This document shows, one piece after another, positions 27,058-34,344 of a stretch of 41,034 nt of DNA (position 1 is the stretch's first letter; each line of letters opens with the position of its first letter). The DNA is from Dysgonamonadaceae bacterium. GTDB lineage: Bacteria > Bacteroidota > Bacteroidia > Bacteroidales > Azobacteroidaceae. A model generated the notes under the pieces. The model ran no database searches. It saw only the letters and a program-made list of their open reading frames with translations, and was not told the DNA's origin. The stretch is from positions 1-41,034 of the forward strand of contig JAISYG010000112.1 in assembly GCA_031270075.1 (NCBI GenBank), written 5' to 3'. The position numbers and the translations under genes were made by a program.

Positions 27058-28947
27058 ATGAAAACAATTTTATCAGGTATATTGGCTATTTGGGGAACAC
27101 TATCTCTCTTCGCCCAAAACGAAGAATGGCTTTTTTCGCCGAAAGGAATTGCGGAAGTACGCATCACTTTGTCGGATGGTAAGAAAACAGAGGATATAAA
27201 AAATGAAAAGCACGATCCGGATTACGCCGGAAAATTGGAAGCGACTATGCGTATTTCCAATTCAACGATGTCCGGATATTTGGAGGAAGATTTTTATAAC
27301 GGGAAAATTCTGATTGAAGGCAGGGGAAATACCACGTGGGGTGTTCCCAAAAAACCCTATAATATCGATTTGATACAAGAAGACGGAAACGAAAATCCGG
27401 TGGCGCTATTGGATATGCCGGAATCCGAAGAGTGGTGTTTGCTGGCATTCTGGCACGATCGGAGCTTAATGCGTATTCCGTTGGCAATGTATTTGGGACA
27501 ACATCTGGATCATATTCAGTGGACTCCCCGCATGCGTTATGTGGAACTTTGGGTAAATAACGATTACAGAGGATTGTATTGTTTATCGGAAAAAGTTCAG
27601 AGAGGCGATAATAGAATAAAAATCAAGAAATTAACAGATGCAGAGGAAGATCAGGTAACGCCTCGTATTTCCGGAGGTTATATCCTGGAGGCTTCCTCTC
27701 CGGATAAGCTCGACGAGAAAGAAAAAGCTGTACAGTTTCAGACATCCACAGATATTAATTTTTCTTTTAAATATCCGAAAGCCAAGAACGTAACGCCGGC
27801 GCAAAGGGAATGGATCAGGGATTATATCAATGAATTTGAATCCGTTTTGTGGGATGATAACAAGTTCAAAGATTTGGTCAATGGTTTTCGGAAATACATT
27901 GATATTCCCAGCTTTATAGATTGGACTATTTTACACGAGCTTTCAAAAGGTTGCGACAATTTGTTTCATGCCAGCATTTTTGTTCATAAAGAAAGGAATG
28001 AAAAACTGAATATGAGCGCTCCTTGGGATTTTGATCTTTCATTCGGAAATTCCGGCATTTATACGGAAGATGGAAATTGGATAAGAGATCACCGGTGGTT
28101 TCACCGTTTGTACCGGGATGAAAATTATGCTGCCCAATACAACAGCCGCTACGAGGCATTGCAACCTCTTGTTGAAAAAATACCGGGTATTTTGCAGGCC
28201 AACTACCACGCATTGGAAGAATCGGGCGCTATTGAACGGGAAAAGAATAAATGGCCGCAAATATTGTCGGAATACCGTAGTCAGGACGGCTTTGTAACTC
28301 CTAAAAGCCACCAAGCCCATGTGCAATATTTGAGCGAATGGATTCTGTCACGAAATACATGGAGTTATATTTCTTTGGGATTGAATAATCAGGAAAAAGG
28401 GAATCGCATGAAAACCATTCGGCCGATTATTCGGCTAATGGATCCCGAAAGTATGCAAGCCGGGTCAGGGTTCGATGTGAAAGTAATGAAAAGCGATGAA
28501 AATAACAATAAATATACCTATAGCTGGAATGATGGAACGTTTAATAACACCTCATCCCGCCGGATTTCACAAAAAGGAAAATATTGGGTGAAAATAAAAG
28601 ACGAATGGGGAAATAGCAGTTTGGCCTCCGACACGCTCTATTTTGGCGTTGAACCCCCGACCGGAATAGCCGCTATGGTACCGATAATTCCTTCTATCAC
28701 ACACAACAATCCTGTAAAAGATTTTTTGCATATCTATTATTTTTCCACCAAAGCATGCAATAGCCCTTTTCAATTGTTTGATATAAGAGGAAAAATAGTT
28801 CTAAGCGGCTCATTTCAAATACATTCCGGAAACAACGATATAATCATCCCCGTTTCCGGTTTAGAAAATGGAACGTACATTCTGCACTTATATACAGAAG
28901 AAAGACTGATTGCACGAAAAATTATTATAAACAACCCATTTGAATAA
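27058..28947 (+). CDS. CotH kinase-family protein with T9SS sorting tail
   Basis: The 629-residue protein begins with a signal peptide (MKTILSGILAIWGTLSLFAQ). It shows the CotH pattern: IEGRGNTTWGVPKKPYNIDL at about 86-105, EEWCLLAFWHDRSLMRIPLA, YVELWVNNDYRGLYCLSEKV, GGYILEASS, and MSAPWDFDLSFGN near residue 325, which corresponds to the conserved acidic metal-binding motif. CotH proteins are atypical kinases first known from Bacillus spore-coat phosphorylation. The C-terminus (about 545-629: HNNPVKDFLHIYYF, LENGTYILHLYTEERL) is a T9SS type A tail, so the protein should be outside the cell. Its role in a carbohydrate locus is unclear; phosphorylation or binding of surface proteins is possible. 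It follows the fusion enzyme by 7 bases and ends the run of secreted proteins. Confidence 0.88.
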   Translation: MKTILSGILAIWGTLSLFAQNEEWLFSPKGIAEVRITLSDGKKTEDIKNEKHDPDYAGKLEATMRISNSTMSGYLEEDFYNGKILIEGRGNTTWGVPKKPYNIDLIQEDGNENPVALLDMPESEEWCLLAFWHDRSLMRIPLAMYLGQHLDHIQWTPRMRYVELWVNNDYRGLYCLSEKVQRGDNRIKIKKLTDAEEDQVTPRISGGYILEASSPDKLDEKEKAVQFQTSTDINFSFKYPKAKNVTPAQREWIRDYINEFESVLWDDNKFKDLVNGFRKYIDIPSFIDWTILHELSKGCDNLFHASIFVHKERNEKLNMSAPWDFDLSFGNSGIYTEDGNWIRDHRWFHRLYRDENYAAQYNSRYEALQPLVEKIPGILQANYHALEESGAIEREKNKWPQILSEYRSQDGFVTPKSHQAHVQYLSEWILSRNTWSYISLGLNNQEKGNRMKTIRPIIRLMDPESMQAGSGFDVKVMKSDENNNKYTYSWNDGTFNNTSSRRISQKGKYWVKIKDEWGNSSLASDTLYFGVEPPTGIAAMVPIIPSITHNNPVKDFLHIYYFSTKACNSPFQLFDIRGKIVLSGSFQIHSGNNDIIIPVSGLENGTYILHLYTEERLIARKIIINNPFE

Positions 28948-28958
28948 ACCAATAAATA

Positions 28959-28990
28959 TTTGTGAAAGTGAAAAATTCCGGCTAAATTTG
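28959..28990 (+). promoter_or_regulatory. Complete Bacteroidota promoter before the membrane regulator gene
   Basis: TTTG (28959-28962) and TAAATTTG (28983-28990) match the -33 and -7 consensus of the Bacteroidota primary sigma factor, separated by 20 bases. The start codon lies 47 bases past the -7 box. This indicates the regulator is transcribed on its own. Confidence 0.75.
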
Positions 28991-29037
28991 CAGAGATAAT
29001 AATTTATATAGTAAAAAGTTAATTAAGAGGTAAACTC

Positions 29038-31593
29038 GTGAGGAACTGCGATCGAAACATCTTTTATTTTAGTCTGTTGACGTTTTTCTTCATGGCAGGT
29101 TCTGCTTACGGGCAATTTCTTGAAGGGGGTTTATACTTTCATTCGCATCATCAAAATATAGATGGGAGAACTTCATTGATTTTGAATAATAACAAGCCTT
29201 ATGTATTGGATAATCAAGATGAATTTACAATGGAATTGGACGTTTTTCTGAGGAATGAAGATATTAAATTCGGCTATGTTTTTAGAGTAATATCAAACAC
29301 CGGCGAAAATTTCGACTTCATTGTGAATAATGAATTAAAGGCTTTTTTTGTAGTCAATAATCATGACTTTCAATTAAAAACAATATTGAATCCCGAACAG
29401 TGGATTCATATGGCTTTTACCGTCAATAAAAAGCAGAATTGTATTTCTTTCCGGTTCAACGATGAAATCATTCATTGTCATCCCCATGAATTGAAGAACA
29501 TTAAGAACCTGAATATCTGCTTTGGGAAATGTGATTTCAAAAATTTCCTGACAAACGATGTGGCTCCCGTTATCATGAGAAATATTCGCATTTATTACAA
29601 CAACAAGGAATTACATCATTGGATATTGAACAAGCACGGAACAAATATTGTTTTTGATGAACTGAGAAATATGCCTGCCATTGCTTCCAATCCTTTCTGG
29701 ACAATGGATAATCGGGCGTATTGGAAAAAAATAGCTGAATTTCAATCTACATTATTTCCCCAAATTACTTTCGATTCGATTCATAATCTTATTTATATTT
29801 TGAATAGTAATGAATTGATTTCTTATTCTTTATCAACCTTTTCCACAAAAAGGATCAAATGTAATTCCGAAATACGGGGGAAATTTTATAATCATTTGTT
29901 ATTTGATCCGGTTTCTTCCCGGCTGTTTTTTTACAGTATTGAAAAAGAACAAAATTACTATTATGATTTTGCCGGCAATTCTTGGACAGGATACCAACCG
30001 GATGAAGATGAACCTACTCACGCTCACCAGAATCGTTATATTTCCAACTGCGATTCATCGCTGTATCTATTCGGCGGATATGGTTTTTATAAATATAAAA
30101 GTGATTTTTTTAAAATTAATTTGAAAACCGGCGAAAGGAACTGTTACGATTTTTCCCATACCATAACGCCTCGCTATTTAGCGGCTATGGGAGGAAATAA
30201 TGGCGGAGATAAAGTTTATATTTTAGGAGGTCGCGGATCGGAAATGGGAAGACAGGAACTGTCGCCGAAAAATTTTTCGGATTTGTATGAAGTAGATTTG
30301 AAAACATTGAAAGTTAATTATTTATTCGACATAGACAAAGATGGCGATAAAGGTAATGTTTATTCCAACAGTTTAATTGTGGATGAGAACGATAAAAATA
30401 TTTATGTCTTGGTTTATCCTAATAAAACATATGCTTCCTCCATAAGTCTGATAAAAATCAATCTTGAAACACAGAAAGAGGAAGTATTAGCCGATTCCAT
30501 CGAGTTTTATTTTCAGGATATTACATCGTTTTGTGATTTGTATTATTCTGAACAATTATCCCAATTAGTAGCAGTTGCCTCTTACTCCAAAGATCAGCAA
30601 ACATCGTGTATTCAAGTGTACACGTTAGATTATCCGCCATTAAATCAACAAGATGCAATACAACATATATCCGTAAACCGGATAAATAAATTGTGGTTTT
30701 TTGTAGCGGGCGCTTTGTTTCTTATGATTATTTTCCGAATCATAAAGAAAAATGTAAGAAAGCAATCGAAAAAGAAAAACGAAACGAACCAAGAGAAACC
30801 GGAAATGGACAGTAATCCAGAAGATATACTGAAAGAAAAAGCCTATTACGATTTTAAAAAGAAATCCATTTTATTCCTTGGCGGTTTTCAAGTGTTTAAT
30901 AAAAACGGTGAAAATATAACCGGCGAATTTGCACCTACATTAAAGTATATTTTGGTGTTGATGATTCTCTACTCCAATCAAAAAGGAATATCCTCGTCGA
31001 AATTGCAGGAATTATTATGGTTCGATAAAACGGAAGAAGCCGCCCGGAATAATCGGAATGTAAACATCAGTAAATTGAGAGTTATCCTTCAAGAATTGGG
31101 CAATATCGACATAACCAATCAAAACGGTTACTGGACAATTGTTTTTCCGGACGATATATTTTCCGATTATAAAGAAACGCTGAGGCTGATAAACAAAATC
31201 CAAAATGAAACAATAACCTCCAAAGAGGATTTATTACGGCTTTTATCTCTTCTTGATTACGGGCCAATGCTCCCGAATATACAATTGGAATGGATAGATA
31301 ATTTTAAGACGGGTTTTACAAATTCCGTCATTGATACGTTGATGTATATTGTCGACAATAAAAACAATTCATTTTACAACAATCAGGACATTCGTTTAAA
31401 AATTGCCGATTCGCTCTTAAAATTGGATTCCATTTGTGAAGAAGCGATAAGTATCAAATGCAAAGCCTTTATCCAAATGGGTAAAAAAAGTTTGGCTAAG
31501 GTTACTTTCGATAATTTTACTAAGGAGTATAAAGCTTTATTGGGTGAGCCTTATCCGGGGTCAGATAAAAATTTTTGTAATTATTCGGTCTGA
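29038..31593 (+). CDS. Membrane-spanning sensor-regulator: LamG-like and kelch sensor fused to SARP/OmpR-type DNA-binding domain
   Basis: The GTG start at 29038 gives 851 residues. The N-terminus is a signal or first membrane segment (FYFSLLTFFFMAGSAYGQ). Residues of about 30-210 look like a concanavalin/LamG-type sandwich (FTMELDVFLRNEDIKFGYVF). Residues of about 230-535 are kelch-like blades (SLYLFGGYGFYKYKSDFFKI, DKVYILGGRGSEMG). A transmembrane helix lies at 552-569 (LWFFVAGALFLMIIFRII) followed by a basic stop-transfer region. On the cytoplasmic side, about 610-705 forms a winged-helix domain (FLGGFQVFNKNGENI, LQELLWFDKTEEAARNNRN, ISKLRVILQEL), and 705-840 a helical region resembling the BTAD of SARP regulators. 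This is a one-protein signalling design, comparable in logic to ToxR or SusR. It lies at the end of the PUL and probably controls it in response to a glycan. Confidence 0.82.
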   Translation: MRNCDRNIFYFSLLTFFFMAGSAYGQFLEGGLYFHSHHQNIDGRTSLILNNNKPYVLDNQDEFTMELDVFLRNEDIKFGYVFRVISNTGENFDFIVNNELKAFFVVNNHDFQLKTILNPEQWIHMAFTVNKKQNCISFRFNDEIIHCHPHELKNIKNLNICFGKCDFKNFLTNDVAPVIMRNIRIYYNNKELHHWILNKHGTNIVFDELRNMPAIASNPFWTMDNRAYWKKIAEFQSTLFPQITFDSIHNLIYILNSNELISYSLSTFSTKRIKCNSEIRGKFYNHLLFDPVSSRLFFYSIEKEQNYYYDFAGNSWTGYQPDEDEPTHAHQNRYISNCDSSLYLFGGYGFYKYKSDFFKINLKTGERNCYDFSHTITPRYLAAMGGNNGGDKVYILGGRGSEMGRQELSPKNFSDLYEVDLKTLKVNYLFDIDKDGDKGNVYSNSLIVDENDKNIYVLVYPNKTYASSISLIKINLETQKEEVLADSIEFYFQDITSFCDLYYSEQLSQLVAVASYSKDQQTSCIQVYTLDYPPLNQQDAIQHISVNRINKLWFFVAGALFLMIIFRIIKKNVRKQSKKKNETNQEKPEMDSNPEDILKEKAYYDFKKKSILFLGGFQVFNKNGENITGEFAPTLKYILVLMILYSNQKGISSSKLQELLWFDKTEEAARNNRNVNISKLRVILQELGNIDITNQNGYWTIVFPDDIFSDYKETLRLINKIQNETITSKEDLLRLLSLLDYGPMLPNIQLEWIDNFKTGFTNSVIDTLMYIVDNKNNSFYNNQDIRLKIADSLLKLDSICEEAISIKCKAFIQMGKKSLAKVTFDNFTKEYKALLGEPYPGSDKNFCNYSV

Positions 31594-31855
31594 GGAATGA
31601 ACTCACAACCATATCCGATAGCAGGGAATTCAATTAGAAAGATTTTCTCATCAAATATATTAAATTTTCCGGTTGGGAGTTATGCCGTTTCCAAAAAATA
31701 TATTATCTTTGCAACCCCTTTTGTACGCATTATTACAAAAAATGCATATAAAACGGGTTGGTTTTCAGGGAATAAAACAATATTCCATTGTAGAAATCAA
31801 GTGAGAGTGTTAAATATTGTCCGGACAGACCGGATCAATTTAATTAATTAATAAT
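31594..31855 (+). promoter_or_regulatory. Promoter and leader region of the rpsH-rplQ ribosomal operon
   Basis: The 262-base gap has a Bacteroidota -7 box TATCTTTG at 31704-31711 with an AT-rich upstream stretch, implying a leader of about 135 bases before rpsH. The leader contains the small inverted repeat TCCGG-ACAGA-CCGGA (31820-31834) shortly before the rpsH start. That is a candidate structure for translational feedback, but the E. coli S8 site was not recognised. An 84-codon ORF spanning the region was rejected because it covers the promoter and resembles nothing known. No rpsN remnant is visible. Confidence 0.6.
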
Positions 31856-32251
31856 ATGACAGATCCTATTGCAGATTATCTGACACGATTACGGAATGCC
31901 ATCAAAGCGAAACATCGCGTGGTGGATATTCCTGCGTCGAATTTGAAGAAGGAAATCACAAAAATCCTCTTCGACAAAGGCTACATCTTGAATTACAAGT
32001 TTGTAGAGGAAGGTCCTCAAGGCTCGATTAAAATTGCCTTGAAATACGACCCCGTGAATAAAGTGAACGCCATTAAAGCCCTGAAACGTATTTCTACGCC
32101 GGGGTTGCGTCGGTACACCGGTTACAAAGACATGCCTCGCGTATTGAACGGTTTGGGTATTGCCGTACTGAGTACTTCTAAAGGAGTGATGACAGACAAG
32201 GAAGCCCGCGACCTGAAAATCGGCGGCGAAGTTTTATGTTATGTTTACTAA
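31856..32251 (+). CDS. rpsH: 30S ribosomal protein S8
   Basis: The 131-residue protein opens with MTDPIADYLTRLRNA, the S8 signature, and ends with the conserved DLKIGGEVLCYVY. The motif GLGIAVLSTSKGVMTDKEAR is typical of the 16S rRNA-binding C-terminal half. Length is normal. In Bacteroidales rpsN normally sits immediately upstream; here the upstream neighbour is the PUL regulator and a separate promoter. S8 binds the central domain of 16S rRNA and in E. coli also represses its own operon. Confidence 0.98.
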   Translation: MTDPIADYLTRLRNAIKAKHRVVDIPASNLKKEITKILFDKGYILNYKFVEEGPQGSIKIALKYDPVNKVNAIKALKRISTPGLRRYTGYKDMPRVLNGLGIAVLSTSKGVMTDKEARDLKIGGEVLCYVY

Positions 32252-32253
32252 AT

Positions 32254-32260
32254 AAGGAGG
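32254..32260 (+). promoter_or_regulatory. Shine-Dalgarno site before rplF
   Basis: AAGGAGG lies 7 bases before the rplF ATG. It stands out because most starts in this window have AT-rich leaders with no such match, as usual in Bacteroidota. Confidence 0.7.
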
Positions 32261-32267
32261 AAAACGT

Positions 32268-32819
32268 ATGTCAAGAATAGGAAAATTACCCATCACGTTG
32301 CCCGCTAAAGTAAGCGTGTCGCAAAAAGACAATATAATTACGGTGAAAGGCCCCAAAGGCGAGTTGTCGCAATACATCAATCCGGCTATCAAAGTAGAGA
32401 TAACCGATGGCGTATTGACCGTATCGCGTCCCGATGACGAACGTCAAAATCGCGCCATGCACGGTTTATACCGCGCATTAATTAATAATATGGTGGTCGG
32501 CGTATCGGAAGGATATAAGAAAGAATTGGAATTGGTCGGTGTCGGTTACCGCGTGTCGAGTACCGGCAATGTACTGGATTTTTCGCTGGGTTATACGCAC
32601 AATATCTATTTGCAGTTACCTCCGGAAATCAAAGTAGAAACTAAGATGGAACGGAATAAGAATCCCATGGTAATTTTAGAATCGGCCGATAAACAACTCA
32701 TCGGACAAGCTTGTGCGAAAATCCGTTCGTTCCGGAAAGTAGAACCTTATAAAGGTAAAGGTATCCGCTTCGTGGGTGAGGTGGTTCGTAGAAAATCTGG
32801 AAAATCGGCAGGTAAATAA
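32268..32819 (+). CDS. rplF: 50S ribosomal protein L6
   Basis: The 183-residue protein starts MSRIGKLPITLPAKV and contains the duplicated L6 fold. The C-terminal 23S rRNA-binding part reads GQACAKIRSFRKVEPYKGKG followed by IRFVGEVVRRKSGKSAGK. Length and order after rpsH are normal. A strong Shine-Dalgarno site precedes it. Confidence 0.98.
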   Translation: MSRIGKLPITLPAKVSVSQKDNIITVKGPKGELSQYINPAIKVEITDGVLTVSRPDDERQNRAMHGLYRALINNMVVGVSEGYKKELELVGVGYRVSSTGNVLDFSLGYTHNIYLQLPPEIKVETKMERNKNPMVILESADKQLIGQACAKIRSFRKVEPYKGKGIRFVGEVVRRKSGKSAGK

Positions 32820-32837
32820 TCGAAAACTGGAATTATT

Positions 32838-33182
32838 ATGACAACAAAGGAATTAAGAAGAATTAAAATAAAACAGCGGGTGCGCAAGCACGTTTCAGGC
32901 ACAACCGAACGTCCTCGCTTGAGTGTGTTCAGAAGCAACAAACAAATCTATGCCCAAGTGATCGACGATCTAACTGGCCGGACGCTGGCTGCTGCTTCTT
33001 CGCTTGGAATAACGGAAAAAGCGCCGAAAAAGGAAATCGCAACCAAAGTAGGCGAACTGATTGCCCAGAAATCAAAAGAAGCAGGTATCGAAACCGTCGT
33101 CTTCGACCGGAACGGGTATTTATACCATGGCAGAGTAAAAGAATTGGCAGAAGCAGCCCGTAAAGGCGGACTTAAATTTTAA
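32838..33182 (+). CDS. rplR: 50S ribosomal protein L18
   Basis: The 114-residue protein has the L18 pattern [20 protein letters not shown], then [18 protein letters not shown] and the C-terminal [20 protein letters not shown] with GGLKF at the end. It binds 5S rRNA in the central protuberance. Gene order between rplF and rpsE is conserved. Confidence 0.98.
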   Translation: MTTKELRRIKIKQRVRKHVSGTTERPRLSVFRSNKQIYAQVIDDLTGRTLAAASSLGITEKAPKKEIATKVGELIAQKSKEAGIETVVFDRNGYLYHGRVKELAEAARKGGLKF

Positions 33183-33188
33183 TAAGAA

Positions 33189-33704
33189 ATGGCAATAAAC
33201 AATAAAGTAAAGTCAACGAACGACTTGGATTTGAAAGACCGCTTGGTAGCCATCAACCGCGTAACGAAAGTTACCAAAGGGGGGCGAACCTTCAGCTTTG
33301 CAGCTATTGTAGTAGTTGGAAACGAAGACGGGATTGTCGGCTGGGGTTTAGGTAAAGCCGGTGAAGTAACGGCCGCTATCGCCAAAGGCATAGAAGCGGC
33401 TAAAAAGAACTTAATTAAAGTTCCAATCTATAAAGGAACCATTCCTCACGAACAAGTCGCCAAATTCGGCGGAGCGCAAGTGTTTATCAAACCGGCTACC
33501 CATGGTACCGGGGTGAAAGCAGGGGGCGCCATGCGTGCGGTATTGGAAAGTGTCGGAGTAACCGACGTTTTGGCTAAATCGAAAGGCTCGTCCAATCCTC
33601 ATAACCTGGTGAAAGCAACCCTCGCCGCTTTGAGTGAATTGCGCGACCCGGCTATGGTGGCTCAAAACAGAGGAATATCGGTAGAAAAAGTATTTAAAGG
33701 TTAA
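33189..33704 (+). CDS. rpsE: 30S ribosomal protein S5
   Basis: The 171-residue protein shows the double-stranded RNA-binding-like S5 N-domain ([34 protein letters not shown]) and the C-terminal segment [19 protein letters not shown] followed by [13 protein letters not shown]. These are the positions where fidelity and spectinomycin-resistance changes occur in other species. Start 33189 lies 6 bases after rplR. Confidence 0.98.
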   Translation: MAINNKVKSTNDLDLKDRLVAINRVTKVTKGGRTFSFAAIVVVGNEDGIVGWGLGKAGEVTAAIAKGIEAAKKNLIKVPIYKGTIPHEQVAKFGGAQVFIKPATHGTGVKAGGAMRAVLESVGVTDVLAKSKGSSNPHNLVKATLAALSELRDPAMVAQNRGISVEKVFKG

Positions 33705-33705
33705 T

Positions 33706-33712
33706 GAGGAGG
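33706..33712 (+). promoter_or_regulatory. Shine-Dalgarno site before rpmD
   Basis: GAGGAGG lies 8 bases upstream of the rpmD ATG. Together with the site before rplF it is a second clear SD in this operon, against an otherwise SD-poor background. Confidence 0.65.
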
Positions 33713-33720
33713 ATACAGAT

Positions 33721-33897
33721 ATGGCAACAATAAAAGTCAAACAGGTAAGAAGTCGCATCGGATGTCCGAAAAAGCAAAAGCTCACTTTGGATGCTTTGGG
33801 ACTGAGAAAAACAGGCCGCGTGGTAGAACACAACGATAATCCGGCCATCCGGGGTATGATTGAAAAAGTTAAACATTTAGTTGAAGTAGAATTATGA
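33721..33897 (+). CDS. rpmD: 50S ribosomal protein L30
   Basis: This gene is too short for the ORF track. ATG 33721 to TGA 33895-33897 encodes 58 residues, starting [20 protein letters not shown] and continuing [15 protein letters not shown], the L30 fold signature. The stop overlaps the rplO start (ATGA at 33894), so the two genes are translationally coupled. Position between rpsE and rplO is conserved. Confidence 0.97.
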   Translation: MATIKVKQVRSRIGCPKKQKLTLDALGLRKTGRVVEHNDNPAIRGMIEKVKHLVEVEL

Positions 33898-34340
33898 ATT
33901 TATCCAATTTAAAACCGGCCAAAGGTTCCATAAAAACCCGCAAACGCATCGGTCGTGGACCGGGTTCGGGCTTGGGAGGCACTTCCACCAGAGGGCATAA
34001 AGGTCAGAAATCCCGTTCGGGTTATTCCCGGAAAATCGGGTTTGAAGGCGGCCAGATGCCTATTCAACGGCGTTTGCCGAAATTTGGTTTCAAAAACATC
34101 AACCATATTGAATACAAAGCAATCAATTTGAATACTTTGCAAGAATTGGCAGATGCACAACAGTTGACGAAAATCGGCATCGAAGAATTGAAGAAGGCCG
34201 GATTTGTTTCGTCTAAACATTTGGTGAAAATCCTTGCTAAAGGAACCCTTACTTCCGCTTTGGAAATTACCGCCCATGCGTTTTCCAAAACAGCCGAAGA
34301 AGCGATTACGAAAGCAGGAGGAAAAGCCGTAAAACTCTAA
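33894..34340 (+). CDS. rplO: 50S ribosomal protein L15
   Basis: The 148-residue protein has the glycine-rich basic N-terminal extension typical of L15 ([38 protein letters not shown]) and the globular C-terminal part ending [15 protein letters not shown]. It assembles late into the large subunit. It starts inside the rpmD stop codon and ends 4 bases before secY. Confidence 0.98.
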   Translation: MNLSNLKPAKGSIKTRKRIGRGPGSGLGGTSTRGHKGQKSRSGYSRKIGFEGGQMPIQRRLPKFGFKNINHIEYKAINLNTLQELADAQQLTKIGIEELKKAGFVSSKHLVKILAKGTLTSALEITAHAFSKTAEEAITKAGGKAVKL

Positions 34341-34344
34341 TCCG

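Noticed and set aside
31597-31851. 84-residue ORF between the regulator gene and rpsH
   Set aside because: It spans the TATCTTTG promoter box and leader of the ribosomal operon, resembles no known protein and shows no rpsN similarity.
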